64,000 nt of DNA, from positions 98,974,001-99,038,000 of the forward strand of contig NC_092333.1 in NCBI RefSeq assembly GCF_046630445.1, in the 5' to 3' direction. Source of the DNA: Rutidosis leptorrhynchoides. Lineage: Eukaryota; Streptophyta; Magnoliopsida; Asterales; Asteraceae. Below the pieces are notes generated by a model. The model had not been told where the DNA came from, ran no database searches, and saw only the letters and a list, made by a program, of their open reading frames with translations. Positions 46,509 to 60,522 of the stretch are shown piece by piece. A program made the translations under genes and the position numbers. Each line of letters starts with the position of its first letter. Positions within the stretch are counted from its first letter, which is position 1.

Positions 46509-49500
46509 TGTAGTGACCCGAACTTTTCCATGTTTATATATATTAATTGAGATTGATATTTACATGATTAAATGTTTCCAACATGTTAAGCAATCAAACT
46601 TGTTAAGACTTGATTAATTGAAATAGGTTTCATATAGACAATTGACCACCCAAGTTGACCGGTGATTCACGAACGTTAAAACTTGTAAAAAAACTATATG
46701 ATGACATATATATGGTTATATATATAGTTAACATGATATTATGATAAGTAAACATATCATTAATTATATTAACAATGAACTACATATGTAAAAACAAGAC
46801 TACTAACTTAATGATTTTGAAACGAGACATATATGTAACGTTTATCGTTGTAACGACATTTAATGTATATATATCATATTAAGAGATATTCGTACATCAT
46901 AATATCATGATAATATAATAATTTAAAATCTCTTTTGATATTATAAACATTGGGTTAACAACATTTAACAAGATCGTTAACCTAAAGGTTTCAAAACAAC
47001 ACTTACATGTAACGACTAACGATGACTTAACGACTCAGTTAAAATGTATATACATGTAGTGTTTTAATATGTATTTATACACTTTTGAAAGACTTCAATA
47101 CACTTATCAAAATACTTCTACTTAACAAAAATGCTTACAATTACATTCTCGTTCAGTTTCATCAACAATTCTACTCGTATGCACCCGTATTCGTACTCGT
47201 ACAATACACAGCTTTTAGATGTATGTACTATTGGTATATACACTCCAATGATCAGCTCTTAGCAGCCCATGTGAGTCACCTAACACATGTGGGAACCATC
47301 ATTTGGCAACTAGCATGAAATATCTCATAAGATTACAAAAATATGAGTAATCATTCATGACTTATTTACATGAAAACAAAATTACATATCCTTTATATCT
47401 AATCCATACACCAACGACCAAAAACACCTACAAACACTTTCATTCTTCAATTTTCTTCATCTAATTGAACTCTCTCAAGTTCTATCTTCAAGTTCTAAGT
47501 GTTCTTCATAAATTCCAAAAGTTCTAGTTTCATAAAATCAAGAATACTTTCAAGTTTGCTAGCTCACTTCCAATCTTGTAAGGTGATCATCCAACCTCAA
47601 GAAATCTTTGTTTCTTACAGTAGGTTATCATTCTAATACAAGGTAATAATCATATTCAAACTTTGGTTCAATTTCTATAACTATAACAATCTTATTTCAA
47701 GTGATGATCTTACTTGAACTTGTTTTCGTGTCATGATTTTGCTTCAAGAACTTTGAGCCATCCAAGGATCCATTGAAGCTAGATCCATTTTTCTCTTTTC
47801 CAGTAGGTTCATCCAAGGAACTTAAGGTAGTAATGATGTTCATAACATCATTCGATTCATACATATAAAGCTATCTTATTCGGAGGTTTAAACTTGTAAT
47901 CACTAGAACATAGTTTAGTTAATTCTAAACTTGTTCGCAAACAAAAGTTAATCCTTCTAACTTGACTTTTAAAATCAACTAAACACATGTTCTATATCTA
48001 TATGATATGCTAACTTAATGATTTAAAACCTGGAAACACGAAAAACACCGTAAAACCAGATTTACGCCGTCGTAGTAACACCGCGGGCTGTTTTGGGTTA
48101 GTTAATTAAAAACTATGATAAACTTTGATTTAAAAGTTGTTATTCTGAGAAAATGATTTTTATTATGAACATGAAACTATATCCAAAAATTATGGTTAAA
48201 CTCAAAGTGGAAGTATGTTTTCTAAAATGGTCATCTAGACGTCGTTCTTTCGACTGAAATGACTACCTTTACAAAAACGACTTGTAACTTATTTTTCCGA
48301 CTAGAAACCTATACTTTTTTTTGTTTAGATTCATAAAATAGAGTTCAATATGAAACCATAGCAATTTGATTCACTCAAAACGGATTTAAAATGAAGAAGT
48401 TATGGGTAAAACAAGATTGGATAATTTTTCTCATTTTAGCTACGTGAAAATTGGTAACAAATCTATTCCAACCATAACTTAATCAACTTGTATTATATAT
48501 TATGTAATCTTGAGATACCATAGACACGTATACAATGTTTCGACCTATCATGTCGACACATCTATATATATTTCGGAACAACCATAGACACTCTATATGT
48601 GAATGTTGGAGTTAGCTATACAGGGTTGAGGTTGATTCCAAAATATATATAGTTTGAGTTGTGATCAATACTGAGATACGTATACACTGGGTCGTGGATT
48701 GATTCAAGATAATATTTATCGATTTATTTCTGTACATCTAACTGTGGACAACTAGTTGTAGGTTACTAACGAGGACAGCTGACTTAATAAACTTAAAACA
48801 TCAAAATATATTAAAAGTGTTGTAAATATATTTTGAACATACTTTGATATATATGTATATATTGTTATAGGTTCGTGAATCAACCAGTGGCCAAGTCTTA
48901 CTTCCCGACGAAGTAAAAATCTGTGAAAGTGAGTTATAGTCCCACTTTTAAAATCTAATATTTTTGGGATGAGAATACATGCAGGTTTTATAAATGATTT
49001 ACAAAATAGACACAAGTACGTGAAACTACATTCTATGGTTGAATTATCGAAATCAAATATGCCCCTTTTTATTAAGTCTGGTAATCTAAGAATTAGGGAA
49101 CAGACACCCTAATTGACGCGAATCCTAAAGATAGATCTATTGGGCCTAACAAACCCCATCCAAAGTACCGGATGCTTTAGTACTTCGAAATTTATATCAT
49201 ATCCGAAGGGTGTCCCGGAATGATGGGGATATTCTTATATATGCATTTGTTAATGTCGGTTACCAGGTGTTCACCATATGAATGATTTTTATCTCTATGT
49301 ATGGGATGTGTATTAAAATATGAAATCTTGTGGTCTATTGTTACGATTTGATATATATAGGTTAAACCTATAACTCACCAACATTTTTGTTGACGTTTAA
49401 AGCATGTTTATTCTCAGGTGAATATTAAGAGCTTCCGCTGTTGCATACTAAAATAAGGACAAGATTTGGAGTCCATGTTTGTATGATATTGTGTAAAAAC

Positions 49501-49761
49501 TGCATTCAAGAAACTGATTTCGATGTAACATATTTGTATTGTAAACCATTATGTAATGGTCGTGTGTAAACAGGATATTTTAGATTATCATTATTTGATA
49601 ATCTACGTAAAGCTTTTTAAACCTTTATTTATGAAATAAAGGTTATGGTTTGTTTTAAAAATGAATGCAGTCTTTGAAAAACGTCTCATATAGAGGTCAA
49701 AACCTCGCAACGAAATCAATTAATATGGAACGTTTTTAATCAATAAGAACGGGACATTTCA
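46509..49761 (+). repeat. Element 4 3' LTR
   Basis: 3253 bp, the same length as the 5' LTR. It is followed by TSD AACAC and the remainder of the element 5 LTR. Confidence 0.95.
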
Positions 49762-49766
49762 AACAC

Positions 49767-50999
<1,233 letters not shown>

Positions 51000-51912
51000 T
51001 CTTATTAAACACGTGATCGTTTCTATTTTTCCAAATGTAGTAGCTAGTGACCCAGACTATAGCTTGCCATATGGAGGCTCCGGTTGCCGTATGAAATTGT
51101 GAATTCGAGCCTTTTATGAGTTCATTTATATCTGCGAAAATTGTTAAGTTAAGGTTCCACCATTTGTAAATTCTTTCCCATATGTCAAAAGCCGTTTTGC
51201 AGAGGATGACTGAGTGATTTATGGATTCAATATCGTCGTCACAAGCCGGGCATCTAACGGAATCCAAATCAATTCCCCGACGATCTAATTCGGATCTTAC
51301 AGGTAATTTATTCTGGGAGGCACGCCACATGAGGATACCCACTTTTTGTGGGATTAGATTGTTTCTAATAGTAGGTTTGACATGTGTATCAACAGAGGAG
51401 TTTAACATCTCGATCAATGACTTCGTAGTGTAAATACCGGAGCAACACGGTTTCCAAACCCAATTGTCAACATTTCTACCTGAGCATTTGGCTACTGATA
51501 GCCGATTTTCAAGCTGTTGAAGGTCAGACAATATACGCCATCTAGGAAGTGTCGACCATTGCCATGAGAACTGTACGCGTCCCTCTGAACCGGTCCACTG
51601 CAGCCTGTCCGAGACCAGCGCCAATTTGTTTGATTCGAGCCTGAATAACTTTGGGAAAGCTTGCTTTAAAACGGGTTCGCCAATCCATTTGTCATGCCAA
51701 AACAATGTTTCCGTCCCTGAACCAATAAACTTAACAAACTCGTTAGTAATAGTTAGGGTGTGTTTGATATCGATAATATTGGACCACGTAGTGCCGGTTA
51801 ATCCTTTGAAGTTTGTAGGATTAGGAGAGATACATTCTAGCCCACCGTTATATCCATAGATATTTTTTATGACCTTCACCCAGAGTGCCTCCTTGTTTGA
51901 TAAAAAATACAC
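51000..51912 (-). pseudogene. L1-type LINE ORF2, 5'-truncated C-terminal part with zinc-binding domain
   Basis: About 305 codons open on the minus strand. No RT catalytic core is present; the sequence begins with YFLSNKEALWVKVIKNIYG, a region downstream of RT in plant L1 ORF2. It includes the RVT zinc-binding domain (IPQKVGILMWRASQNKLPVRSEL, RCPACDDDIESINHSVILC, AFDIWERIYKWW). It ends at the element 5 insertion in the word DHVFNK and resumes at 28245. The 5' truncation is at about 51912, where coding similarity stops. It cannot be active, but it shows no nonsense codon in this half. Confidence 0.85.
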
Positions 51913-52844
51913 GTGTCTTCCTTATAATCCGTAAGTTGTCAATTCTTATCGTATTGTATTTATTGATTGTTTTTCATTAGTATTATATTAAACTAAATAG
52001 CCATTATTTATTTTTACCAACTCTTTGTACCAACCGTATTATGTTAGCCTTTTGGTGGTTCCATTCATTTAGTTGAGTGTAAAAACTAAATTAGTTGGTT
52101 ATTGATAAGAAGACGATGATCGTCACACTAATACGAGTACTTTAGCTACCATTAAAACACATTTATTGGTATATGGTTAAAATGTAGTAGAAAATTCACC
52201 TCTCATATTATGTAAATGTAAAAAGAATTACAACTACCATATGAAATACTACTTTTACTAGTAATATTATACTGTATAAGATTTTTCAACTGAGAGTCCT
52301 ACGTACTGTCATTAATATGTATTAAATTCTTGTATAATTTATAACCGTCACTTTGAGTTAAATAGATAACTGTTACATACACGATTAAGCACCTTAAATT
52401 AAATAGATAACCATTGTCGTTAGAAAATCTTATTACGAGTATATATCACTTGTTTATAACCTGAGCCTTCACGAAATTAATATTAAGAACCAATTCATAT
52501 TAATGGTTAATACGAATAAGAAGAACAAGAACAAAAACAAAAACAAGAAAATTAATTTTTATTTGCATTATCAAATTAAAATTGTTGAAATTGAAATCGG
52601 TGATTGAAAAATAAGAGAAACAATTTTAAAAATCATTATCCAAATTAATAATGATATTATCATTCAAAATAATATCTAACACTTGAAATTGAATACGTTT
52701 ATGTAATTTTGTCTTTCTTTTAATAGATTATAAATTATATATAAGTTAAAGTTAAATAAAGTTAAAGTTGGATAAAAGATGTGTTTAAATTACACCTTAA
52801 ATTATACTCGGAAAAAAAAAGTATTTGCATAGCTCACATGGCAC
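51913..52844. other. Intergenic, nothing recognised
   Basis: AT-rich unique-looking sequence between the LINE 5' end and the truncated LINE. No convincing frame, RNA gene or repeat. Confidence 0.6.
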
Positions 52845-52859
52845 AACCCAAAGAACTTG

Positions 52860-53048
52860 GATGTCGGGTCGAAACAAGATAGAAGACCACGGTTAACAAT
52901 TTAGTTTTCGTTCGTTTATTCTCGATCGTCTGTTCTTTTAGTAGTATCTCGTGTTTCTGTCCCATAGCCTTTTGCTCAAAGGCAGTTTTGTTAAATGTAA
53001 TCCGTTTCATTAATAAAATTGATTGCTTTTCGAAAAAAGAAAATAAAT
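52860..53048 (+). mobile_element. Short 5'-truncated LINE (3' UTR only)
   Basis: Flanked by a perfect 15-bp target duplication AACCCAAAGAACTTG (52845-52859 and 53049-53063). The insert ends TTCATTAATAAAATTGATTG, then CTTTTCGAAAAAAGAAAATA, resembling the 3' end of plant L1 elements with an A-rich tail. No coding sequence. Confidence 0.8.
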
Positions 53049-53063
53049 AACCCAAAGAACTTG

Positions 53064-54286
53064 TAGTTCAAACCCATCAAGTTTGTGACCCAATGTTGAG
53101 TTTCAACTAAAAAGAAGGAAAGCCAAGGATCCAAAAGAAGCTCTCTACAGCTATCCCATTGGTTCCTCCTAAGAATGGTAAGAAAATTATGATATTTCTA
53201 AAATTATGTACATACCTATGTTTTTAATACTCAAATAATAAACCATCGATTTGATTTAATCATAGTCACCAGTTATGTAGTAGAAAGTGTATAAATAGAG
53301 ATGGTCTCATTTGATACAAAACGCTTCAAAGTTCTTGTGTTATTTTTTATAAAATTCTCTCAGAAGTATTTTCATTAAATCCCATATGTAATCTATTACT
53401 CCGTATGTTTTCTTTTGGTTATTTAAATAGTTAGAAGGTCCGAACAAAATTTTTAGATATTTATTAATAGGTACGAGCAAGGAAGGAATTAAAATTGTAA
53501 CAATTATCAATGATTTTAAATTTTAATATTATGTTAAAAAGGTCCGAGCAGAAACAAGGGTCGTAAATTTTTAGTGTTAAAAATTCTTGTTTACCTCCAA
53601 ATCTTTGACATATATAATTCTATAGTAGAGTGTGACCACACTCCAATTATACTTAAAAATTTCACCAACCCCAAACGACAATGTTTGCATTTATTTTTGT
53701 CGGTGCCTTTTTTTATATGGCGATTTGAATTAAACATTAAACATATAATAATTAAGTACACAAATACACAATTAAACATTAATTTATTTGTATCTTTGCT
53801 AGTTGCAACCAACGGGTCAATAACGATGTTTTTGCCCAAAATAAAACCAATGAAATTGATTGAACACATTGTCCACATGGCCATTTGACTATAGCTACTT
53901 ATATTTGTATACAATTTACGCTAAAAAGCATCATTAATTAGACTTCAATTACAAGTACCACTTTGTGCATTCAGAATTCAAGTCACAAGACATTATCGAA
54001 ATTTCCATTTGAGTCCACGAAAATGGCATATGCGAACGCAATAGGACAACGACTGCAGGTTAACGACACTAACATAAACTTAATGATCATGTTTATTGCG
54101 TGTAAGCGACAAAAGTTTATACATTCACATAATCCCTAATCTAAATCAACGTGTCAGTGAGAACATGAAAAAAACAACAAACTCATGTATGGGACTAAAA
54201 GCATGAATTTTCAAGACATAAAAAAAATCATAATAAAAATCGACGTAAACAAAAGTACCTTACAAGAAATTAAGCATTGCTTGTTA
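53064..54286. other. Intergenic, 3' flank of the glycosyltransferase gene
   Basis: No gene recognised. Short overlapping frames on both strands near 53574-53914 lack any recognisable domain. The 3' UTR of the minus-strand gene should lie just below 54287. Confidence 0.6.
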
Positions 54287-57200
54287 TTATACTTCACTTA
54301 TCTCGCCATCAGCACATAATCCAACATCAACGACCAAACCTTTCCTCTTCGACTCCAAAACCCTGCAACAGTTTCTCCTAGGCGACTGCAATAAGGTAAA
54401 ATAAATAAATGTATAAAATAAGTACCATGTACAAGATCATAATAATACAATAACAAATACTCCATAGAACGAAAAAGAAAACAAAGAATCTTGTGCATAC
54501 CCTATCCCATAATTGTGGATCAGGTTTTTTATATACGACAACTTTATCAAGATTTGAAGGATCAGCCATCTTCCATTTACAAGCAGGATGAGGTACACGA
54601 TGGTGTGCATATTCACTGATGGTGTTGTTTGTTGTAGAATTTAATCGAACCTTTGTCATGTAAAAGACAAACGGTTTTTGACAAGGGTTTCTAGCAACGG
54701 GACGTGTGTTAAATGCATAGGCCGTGTAATCAGCTCTTCGGTACCAATTCAAAAAAGTTCTAGATGGCATTTCCACTTCACGCGGAGACATGATTCCTCT
54801 AAAAACTTGAATGGCAAACCCCCAAGAAACTGAAACAGTCCAACTCTTTGACGGATCGTAACAAATTGATTGTTGTATGAGCCCAGCTGAGTCGAGCATC
54901 ATTGGTTGCATTAGTCTTTTCAGGGCTTCGGCCCGTGTCACGTCTGGGAAAATTGGCTCAACAACATCTAAGTGGTGCAATGTGACTAGCGGTGTCACCG
55001 GGTGTGCAGCAAGTAACCCAAATAAATTCCCGTACACGTCATACTGAATGCAATAATATTAGAATCATGTAATCAATTTTCATGAAAAATATGTATTTAT
55101 AAAACTCGAGAAGTCCAAAAGTTACCGAAAACGAGAAACAAATTGTTATAATTTTCATGGTACGATTCAATAAACACAAAACAAAACAAAAGGCGGCAAT
55201 AAAAGACAAGATAATGTACAAAATTTATAAACTTTATGATAAGACCCATATCAGACAGACTTTTCAATTTTATCACAATATGGGCAAATCCATTCCTCTA
55301 CTAGAGTACCATACTTTACATGAAAATGTAGTTGAGGGAACTATAAATAACAAATTAGGGTAAAAAACACCATAAGCCCAACAGCAACAGTAGTACAGTA
55401 CCATTCAATAATTCAAGATTCTATAGTTACCATGTGCATCAATTATTGCCTAAATTCAGAAATAGAGTTCCAACAAAAACATAAATCAAATCAACAATTA
55501 CCCTTTCCACAAAAAGACAAGTAGTCATATGTTGTTGGTCTGCAAAAAAACTTACAACTACATCCACACCATCCTTTTAATTTCATGGAGTTATAAGCAA
55601 GTATAGCATCACTAGAACAACAATAATGGTAATATGTTTGACAAGAAAAGTTATAAATGAACCAATTCTCAAAAATTATAGCCCGGTTTGTAAATCTTGC
55701 ATATAACCAAGTAACAATGAAGCTAAAAGTTGTATACTTGAGAGTACATTGTGGTGGTTATGACTTATGGAGCTCAATTTGATCTATAAATAAAATTTTG
55801 GGTTCGTAAAGTAACAAGAAGACACTTAACGTGACAATGTTCAATTTATATAATGTGTCCTAGCAAAAACTATCCTATAGTGTCAAATTTCTAGTCACGT
55901 AAACCGTGCACTTGATTATACGTCCCCTACAACTAGTATTACTTCGGTACGTGATTATAATTTCTAAAATTTGATAATCTTCTTTTACTAGAGTTGCTAA
56001 TCATGATACAAATAGCATAAATTACTACGAGACCGTTTGCCTATCAGCTTAACATCGAAACTACCATTCGATAACAAAAGATTTTCAAAGAACAAAAAGC
56101 AAAAAAAAAAAAAAAAAATGCTTAAAATGTGTAGTAATTTTTTTTTGGACAGCAGTTAGTTGGGATCACTAGGGACTTAACCACTCACGCGATCATCTCT
56201 CGCAGTTGCTATACCCGCTCCCAATTGCGTGCCCAAGAGTTTACCACCAACGCGATGTGGGAAAGGTTTCATGGGTGGTACTTCATGGCGGAGATGAAAT
56301 CGTGAGTTAATATGTAGCCAACGGGGTCAAACTACTGACCTCACCCTAAAGGAGTCAGGTCACCAACCGTTGGACCACATCACTAACTTCAATGTGCAGT
56401 AATTAACTTATGTAGCAAAACTAATAAACCCATTACACCAAGAAACCTCTGCCCTAAACCATTAAGCACAACCAAAAAAACATGATTTCCAACCCAAAGC
56501 AACAACCTTTGACTATTTCAAGTTACAAAGTTCAACTAGATTAGCACAGTGTACAGCCCAAGAAAGCAAGAACAGCAACAAATACAAAAAGGGTTTAGAA
56601 TCAACAAACTAACCTGATGAAATCCAGATTCTTTAGTAAGTGGAACACCAAGTTCAGCCATACAAGCCTGCATCCTATCATCAGAACCATACAAACCAGG
56701 ATACCTCTGAATACATCTATCTTGCATCTTAACTAAAGCTTTAGCTAATGGGTAACTTATTGCAAAACCACCACCACCATAAGCCATCCCATAACTAAAA
56801 TATATATTTTGTAAATGACTTTCTGACAAACTCCCAATATAATAAAACTGATTATGATCATACTTATTCAAAACCCTAACAAGATTCTCAGTTATAAAAA
56901 CTGTATCATCATCTCCCATCACAAACCACCTCACATTACTCATACCTAATTTAATAGTCTCTGATATTATCCTTGATATCCTGATAGCTGACCTGTGACC
57001 CTGTTTATTCTTATATGCAAAATGTGATGTGTCGCCGGAAATTTTCAACGGCGGTAGACCGTCGTCGATCTGGGTTTTCACCGGAGAATCCAACCAAACA
57101 ATACCCCTCATTTTGTGCTCTTTTTTCCACCATAACTTTATGTAATTTTTCCTTTTTTCCCATAGCTTTGCTGAAGCTGCAATCCCAAATACTATATGTT

Positions 57201-57567
57201 TAAGCTCTGTTTTCTCCGGCGGGATGATCTCCGGCGCCGTCGGTAAATGGGTAATGTTGGGTATTGAATTATGAGCTGAAAAGACTAAATCTTTATCGTT
57301 ACAAGAAACATTTGAGCTTGTGTTAAGAAGCTTAAGAGTGTAAAGAAGATAAGTTAAACACAGAACAAAGATTAGGTAAAGCATATGTCTTGGATATGTG
57401 CATCCTCTGTTAGATAAAATGGGTGATGTTGTATTGGATCTCATTTGCTCCCATAAGATTTTTTCTGAATCTTTTTGAACTAATTTCATATTGGGTGAAA
57501 CAGATCTATGGAAAAGAAATTGAAACCAAACCCTAATTAAAAAAACAAATCTTGAAACATTTAGCAA
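54287..57567 (-). CDS. GT31-type glycosyltransferase (DUF604 / Fringe-like), three exons
   Basis: Exons on the minus strand: 57567-56614, 55043-54501 and 54385-54287, with GT-AG introns (CAG/GTTAGT ... CATTCAG/TAT; AGG/GTATGC ... TTGCAG/TCG), both phase 0; 531 codons. Protein: a membrane anchor (MLYLIFVLCLTYLLYTL, about residues 62-78), then HIVFGIAASAKLWEKRKNYI, a DxD-type metal and nucleotide-sugar motif in VMGDDDTVF, YGGGGFAISYPLA, CMAELGV, and the exon-junction word GFHQ/YDVYGNLFGLLAAHPVTP typical of this family. Expected: a type II Golgi enzyme transferring a hexose; the substrate is unknown. The start could be the later methionine MKLVQKD (57489), which gives a more usual N-terminus. 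A SINE lies in intron 1. This is the only clear host gene. Confidence 0.9.
56140..56390 (-). mobile_element. tRNA-derived SINE in intron 1 of the glycosyltransferase gene
   Basis: About 251 bp on the minus strand. It starts with an A-box-like TGGTCCAACGGTTGG and a B-box-like word (AGTAGTTTGACCCC), and ends in an A-run (plus-strand T-run at about 56138-56146). Flanking duplication AATGTG(T/C)AGTAATT at 56126-56139 and 56391-56404, one mismatch. Confidence 0.8.
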
Positions 57568-57985
57568 GAAAATAAAATTAGGGATTTAGAAAAGAGTAAA
57601 GTTTTGATTTTTATTTTTGTTTATAAAAAGTTTGTAAGGAGAGCATGCAATGGTGCCAGCTTGCACACTCCCCTGAATGAAGGTGAAAGATGATGACTAC
57701 AATCGGTTGATAATATACGTATGTATGTATAATGTATAATGTATAATGTATAATGTGTATATATGTTGTTGATATGTAATGTAATGTGTACTGAGAGTGT
57801 TATTGGTGTTTGTGCCGCCGTGTAAATACAGAAAAGAAGGGGTTAAAATCGTATATTAAGAAAGATGGATTGTTTCCACATGGTGAAGACAAAGAATAAG
57901 AAAGGGGAGGTTTTTGATGGGGGACTAGGGGAGGGGTTTTGGGCTGTAAATTATAAATTAATAATTTATATATTATTAATTAATA
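57568..57985. other. Upstream region of the glycosyltransferase gene
   Basis: The likely 5' UTR and promoter of the minus-strand gene. It contains a short tandem run of TATAATG units (about 57726-57757). No TATA box is assigned with confidence. Confidence 0.5.
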
Positions 57986-58104
57986 GGGACACATATTTTT
58001 TTTGATTCTCACACACCAATTTAAAGAAATTGAGTATTATTAGAAGAGTAAAAGGTTAAAATAGGTGTGTGAGGATCAAAAAAGAGTGTGTTAAAATCAT
58101 CCCC
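57986..58104. mobile_element. MITE, 119 bp, upstream of the glycosyltransferase gene
   Basis: Flanked by TTAATTAATA at 57976-57985 and 58105-58114 (10 bp; one base may be chance). Inverted ends: TTTTGATTCTCACACACC on the left and GGTGTGTGAGGATCAAAA on the right, with outer ends GGG...CCCC. A 9-10-bp TSD suggests the Mutator superfamily. Confidence 0.7.
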
Positions 58105-58114
58105 TTAATTAATA

Positions 58115-58639
58115 CTTAATAATTAATAATTATATTATAATTATAATCATAATTATAATAATATAATAATTATAATTATTATTATAATGGTTGATGGTTA
58201 TTGGTTGATATCGATATACTCCAATAAGATTCGTATGTGTATATTGATATTTGATTTTTATAGTAATCCGTATAAGATTGTGATGTGTAATTGTGTATAT
58301 ATATCGGGAGAGATCCACACACATAACATACTTCTATTTTTATCTCTTATTGTTAGCTACTATTGGATATTGGATTAGATGAGATAGAGATTAAATTGTT
58401 AGATGAGATTTGTGGTAAATTTTCAAACATTATTTGATTAACTAACTAATTACCCTAACTATTAATTAGCATTATTCAAATACTTATCTAATGATATGCT
58501 TACGTAACTAGACAAAGGTGTAGTACTGTAGTATCATAATTTGGCTATAAAAAAGAGAGATGATAGAGAGAACATCTTCTCAGGAGTTGCACCCAAAGGG
58601 ATAGAGGGAGCTTCCAACACCGCATGAGTCAAGAATGGA
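58115..58639. other. Spacer between MITE and LINE ORF1
   Basis: AT-rich, with an imperfect ATAATT palindromic stretch (about 58120-58190). From about 58560 it reads like the start of a LINE: an ATG-initiated MSQEWRKKARWQLQ at about 58625 leads toward ORF1. Confidence 0.5.
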
Positions 58640-59812
58640 GAAAGAAAGCAAGATGGCAACTTCAAGCACCAGCACATAGGATCGAAAGGTATCAACGTTA
58701 AGTCATTTTTCTTTTTTAACTTTCCGGATAAGTGGAATATAACAGATCTATGGAGGGTTTTCAAGAACTTTGGGGAGCTTAGGGAAGTGTTTGTGCCCCC
58801 AAAGAAGAGATTAAGAAGTGGACAAAGGTATGGCTTCGTAAGATTTGATGGTATCAAGGATATCGACATTGAAGACTTCGCTAGAAAACTATGCACAGTG
58901 ATTGCAGAGGGTCAAAACCTAAAAGTTTTCATCGCAATGGACAGAATGCGGCCCATCATGAAAAAAAACGAATCGTATGATGGCCACCAATCTAGAACAC
59001 AAAACCATCCCAGGTTGTTCAAAAGCAATTTTACTGATGGGCGTAGCTACACGAAGGTGGTAGATGCAAGGGAAATTATTGATGAGAAAAGGAAAGTTAA
59101 GGAATTAAAAGATATTAGGGTTGTTCATACCACTTTTGATCAAGATGATAGCAACATACTCAAACGTGCGCTGGTAGGCAGAGTTAAAAAAACTTGAATA
59201 TATCGAGCAATTTGTGGATATCTGTGCATCAGAAGGTTTGCAGGAGGGTTTTAACATCAAGTATTTGGGAGGTTATGAGCTTATGTTAGTCTTCGAAAAA
59301 CCTGATGCTGCTGCTAAAATCGTGGAAGATCGAAAACATTTTCTCCATTCATGGTTGAGCAATGTGAAGGTTTGGGATCATAATCACTCGTCATCGGGTA
59401 GATTTACATGGCTTAGCATTATCGGCGTCCCTATCTCTTGCTGGAATGTTAGAACTTTTATGGATATCGCTAATTGGTGGGGAAGTCCGATCGAAACTAG
59501 AAACTGTAAAGTTACGGGCAATCAAATCTAATAATCGGGAAGGTCCTAATTCATACAAAGGAGTCCAATCTACTCAATGGCCAGGTTTAACTTGTCGTAG
59601 GATCCAAACATGTTTCTGCTTTCGTTACTAAAGATCTAAGTGACATCTTGGACGCGGAGTTTGGTGAAATATCACCAGAAAAGTGGAATGAAGACCCAAA
59701 CTCAGATGAAGAACTATCAGATGGTGAATCATTCATGAATGAAGTTAGGAATGTGGTCAATAATGAGGATGGGAAATTGATTAATTCTGAAATAAGTGAC
59801 TTTGATGATACT
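58640..59812 (+). pseudogene. L1-type LINE ORF1 (RRM-type nucleic-acid-binding protein), broken
   Basis: The frame begins with an RRM: NFPDKWNITDLWRVFKNFG, then VFVPPKKRLRSGQRYGFVRF (RNP1-like RYGFVRF), the usual N-terminus of plant L1 ORF1. After 59180 a run of seven A where six are expected shifts the frame; the next part reads KYLGGYELMLVF, SWLSNVKVWDHN and FTWLSIIGVPISCWNVRTF, matching the second conserved block of these proteins. A further stop follows near 59529, and an acidic tail (NEDPNSDEELSDGESF) can be read to 59812, where an LTR begins. It would bind LINE RNA if intact; as it stands it is dead. No ORF2 is seen before the LTR. Confidence 0.78.
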
Positions 59813-60403
59813 TGTAACATCCCGCCTTTTTTTATTTGCTTTCTGTTAAGTTAATTTAAGTCCGTTATTTAATTATAACATCTCTCGTTTACTCTACGTA
59901 TTTAAGGTAATTGGTTTGGTTAATTCGCGCACCCGTATTTAAACTTGAGGGACCAAAGTTGTCAAGTGGGCAAAGTCATGACTAGGTCAACTAGTCAACT
60001 TCATCCTCCTCCATTCATTTCATCCTCCTCATTTTCCACTACTTCCACTTTTATGCTCTCAAACCCTCAAACACAAATTCATCATCTAAATTCGATCTAG
60101 TAAGCGTTCTTCAAAACAAATTACATATTTGGAATCCTTGCATCTTCCTCTTCAAATCCATACCAACTTCATCTCATTTGGATAACTTTCTAAAAATACT
60201 AAATTTCTTGTTCTTGATCTTTAAAACTTAAAAGTGTGTTAATTAGTGTGACAACCCGGAAATTTTTGACCAAATTTAAACTTTATCTTTAAATGATATA
60301 ACGTTTCCGACACGATAAGCAAAGTCTATGAAGTTGAATCTCAAAATTTTAGAACTGTTTCATTACATTTGACCGCTCTCGACGATTCATGAACAATTAT
60401 ATG

Positions 60404-60449
<46 letters not shown>

Positions 60450-60522
60450 AGTAAAAACGACTTTTCTACAGTAAAACACTATTTGATGTCGACGAACTAG
60501 CAAACAAAAACAGGATAAGGCG

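Larger units (their letters stand above)
36754..49761 (+). mobile_element. Element 4: young sister of element 3, with F-box and acidic ORFs
   Basis: 13,008 bp. TSD AACAC at 36749-36753 and 49762-49766. Both LTRs are 3253 bp and I saw one difference by eye (G at 37140, C at 46895). Order: LTR, primer site TTGGTATCCGAGCG (40008-40021), acidic ORF, F-box ORF, PPT-like motif, gag-pol (broken), PPT, LTR. It lies inside the upstream LTR of element 5. Confidence 0.95.

Noticed and set aside
47085-47318. A 77-codon frame (MKDFNTLIKILL...) open in all four LTRs of elements 3 and 4 (also 11591-11824, 21495-21728, 37330-37563), on the sense strand
   Set aside because: The LTRs are so similar that shared openness is weak evidence; no domain is recognised and flanking LTR sequence looks equally conserved. 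It would need a dN/dS test over many copies.
48752-49015. An 87-codon antisense frame in the LTRs (also 9877-10140, 38997-39260)
   Set aside because: Antisense to the element, absent as an intact frame in one LTR, and overlaps the conserved non-coding module.
53574-53914. Two overlapping frames of about 105 codons on opposite strands near 53.6-53.9 kb
   Set aside because: No recognisable domain, hydrophobic random-looking composition, no promoter or splice context.
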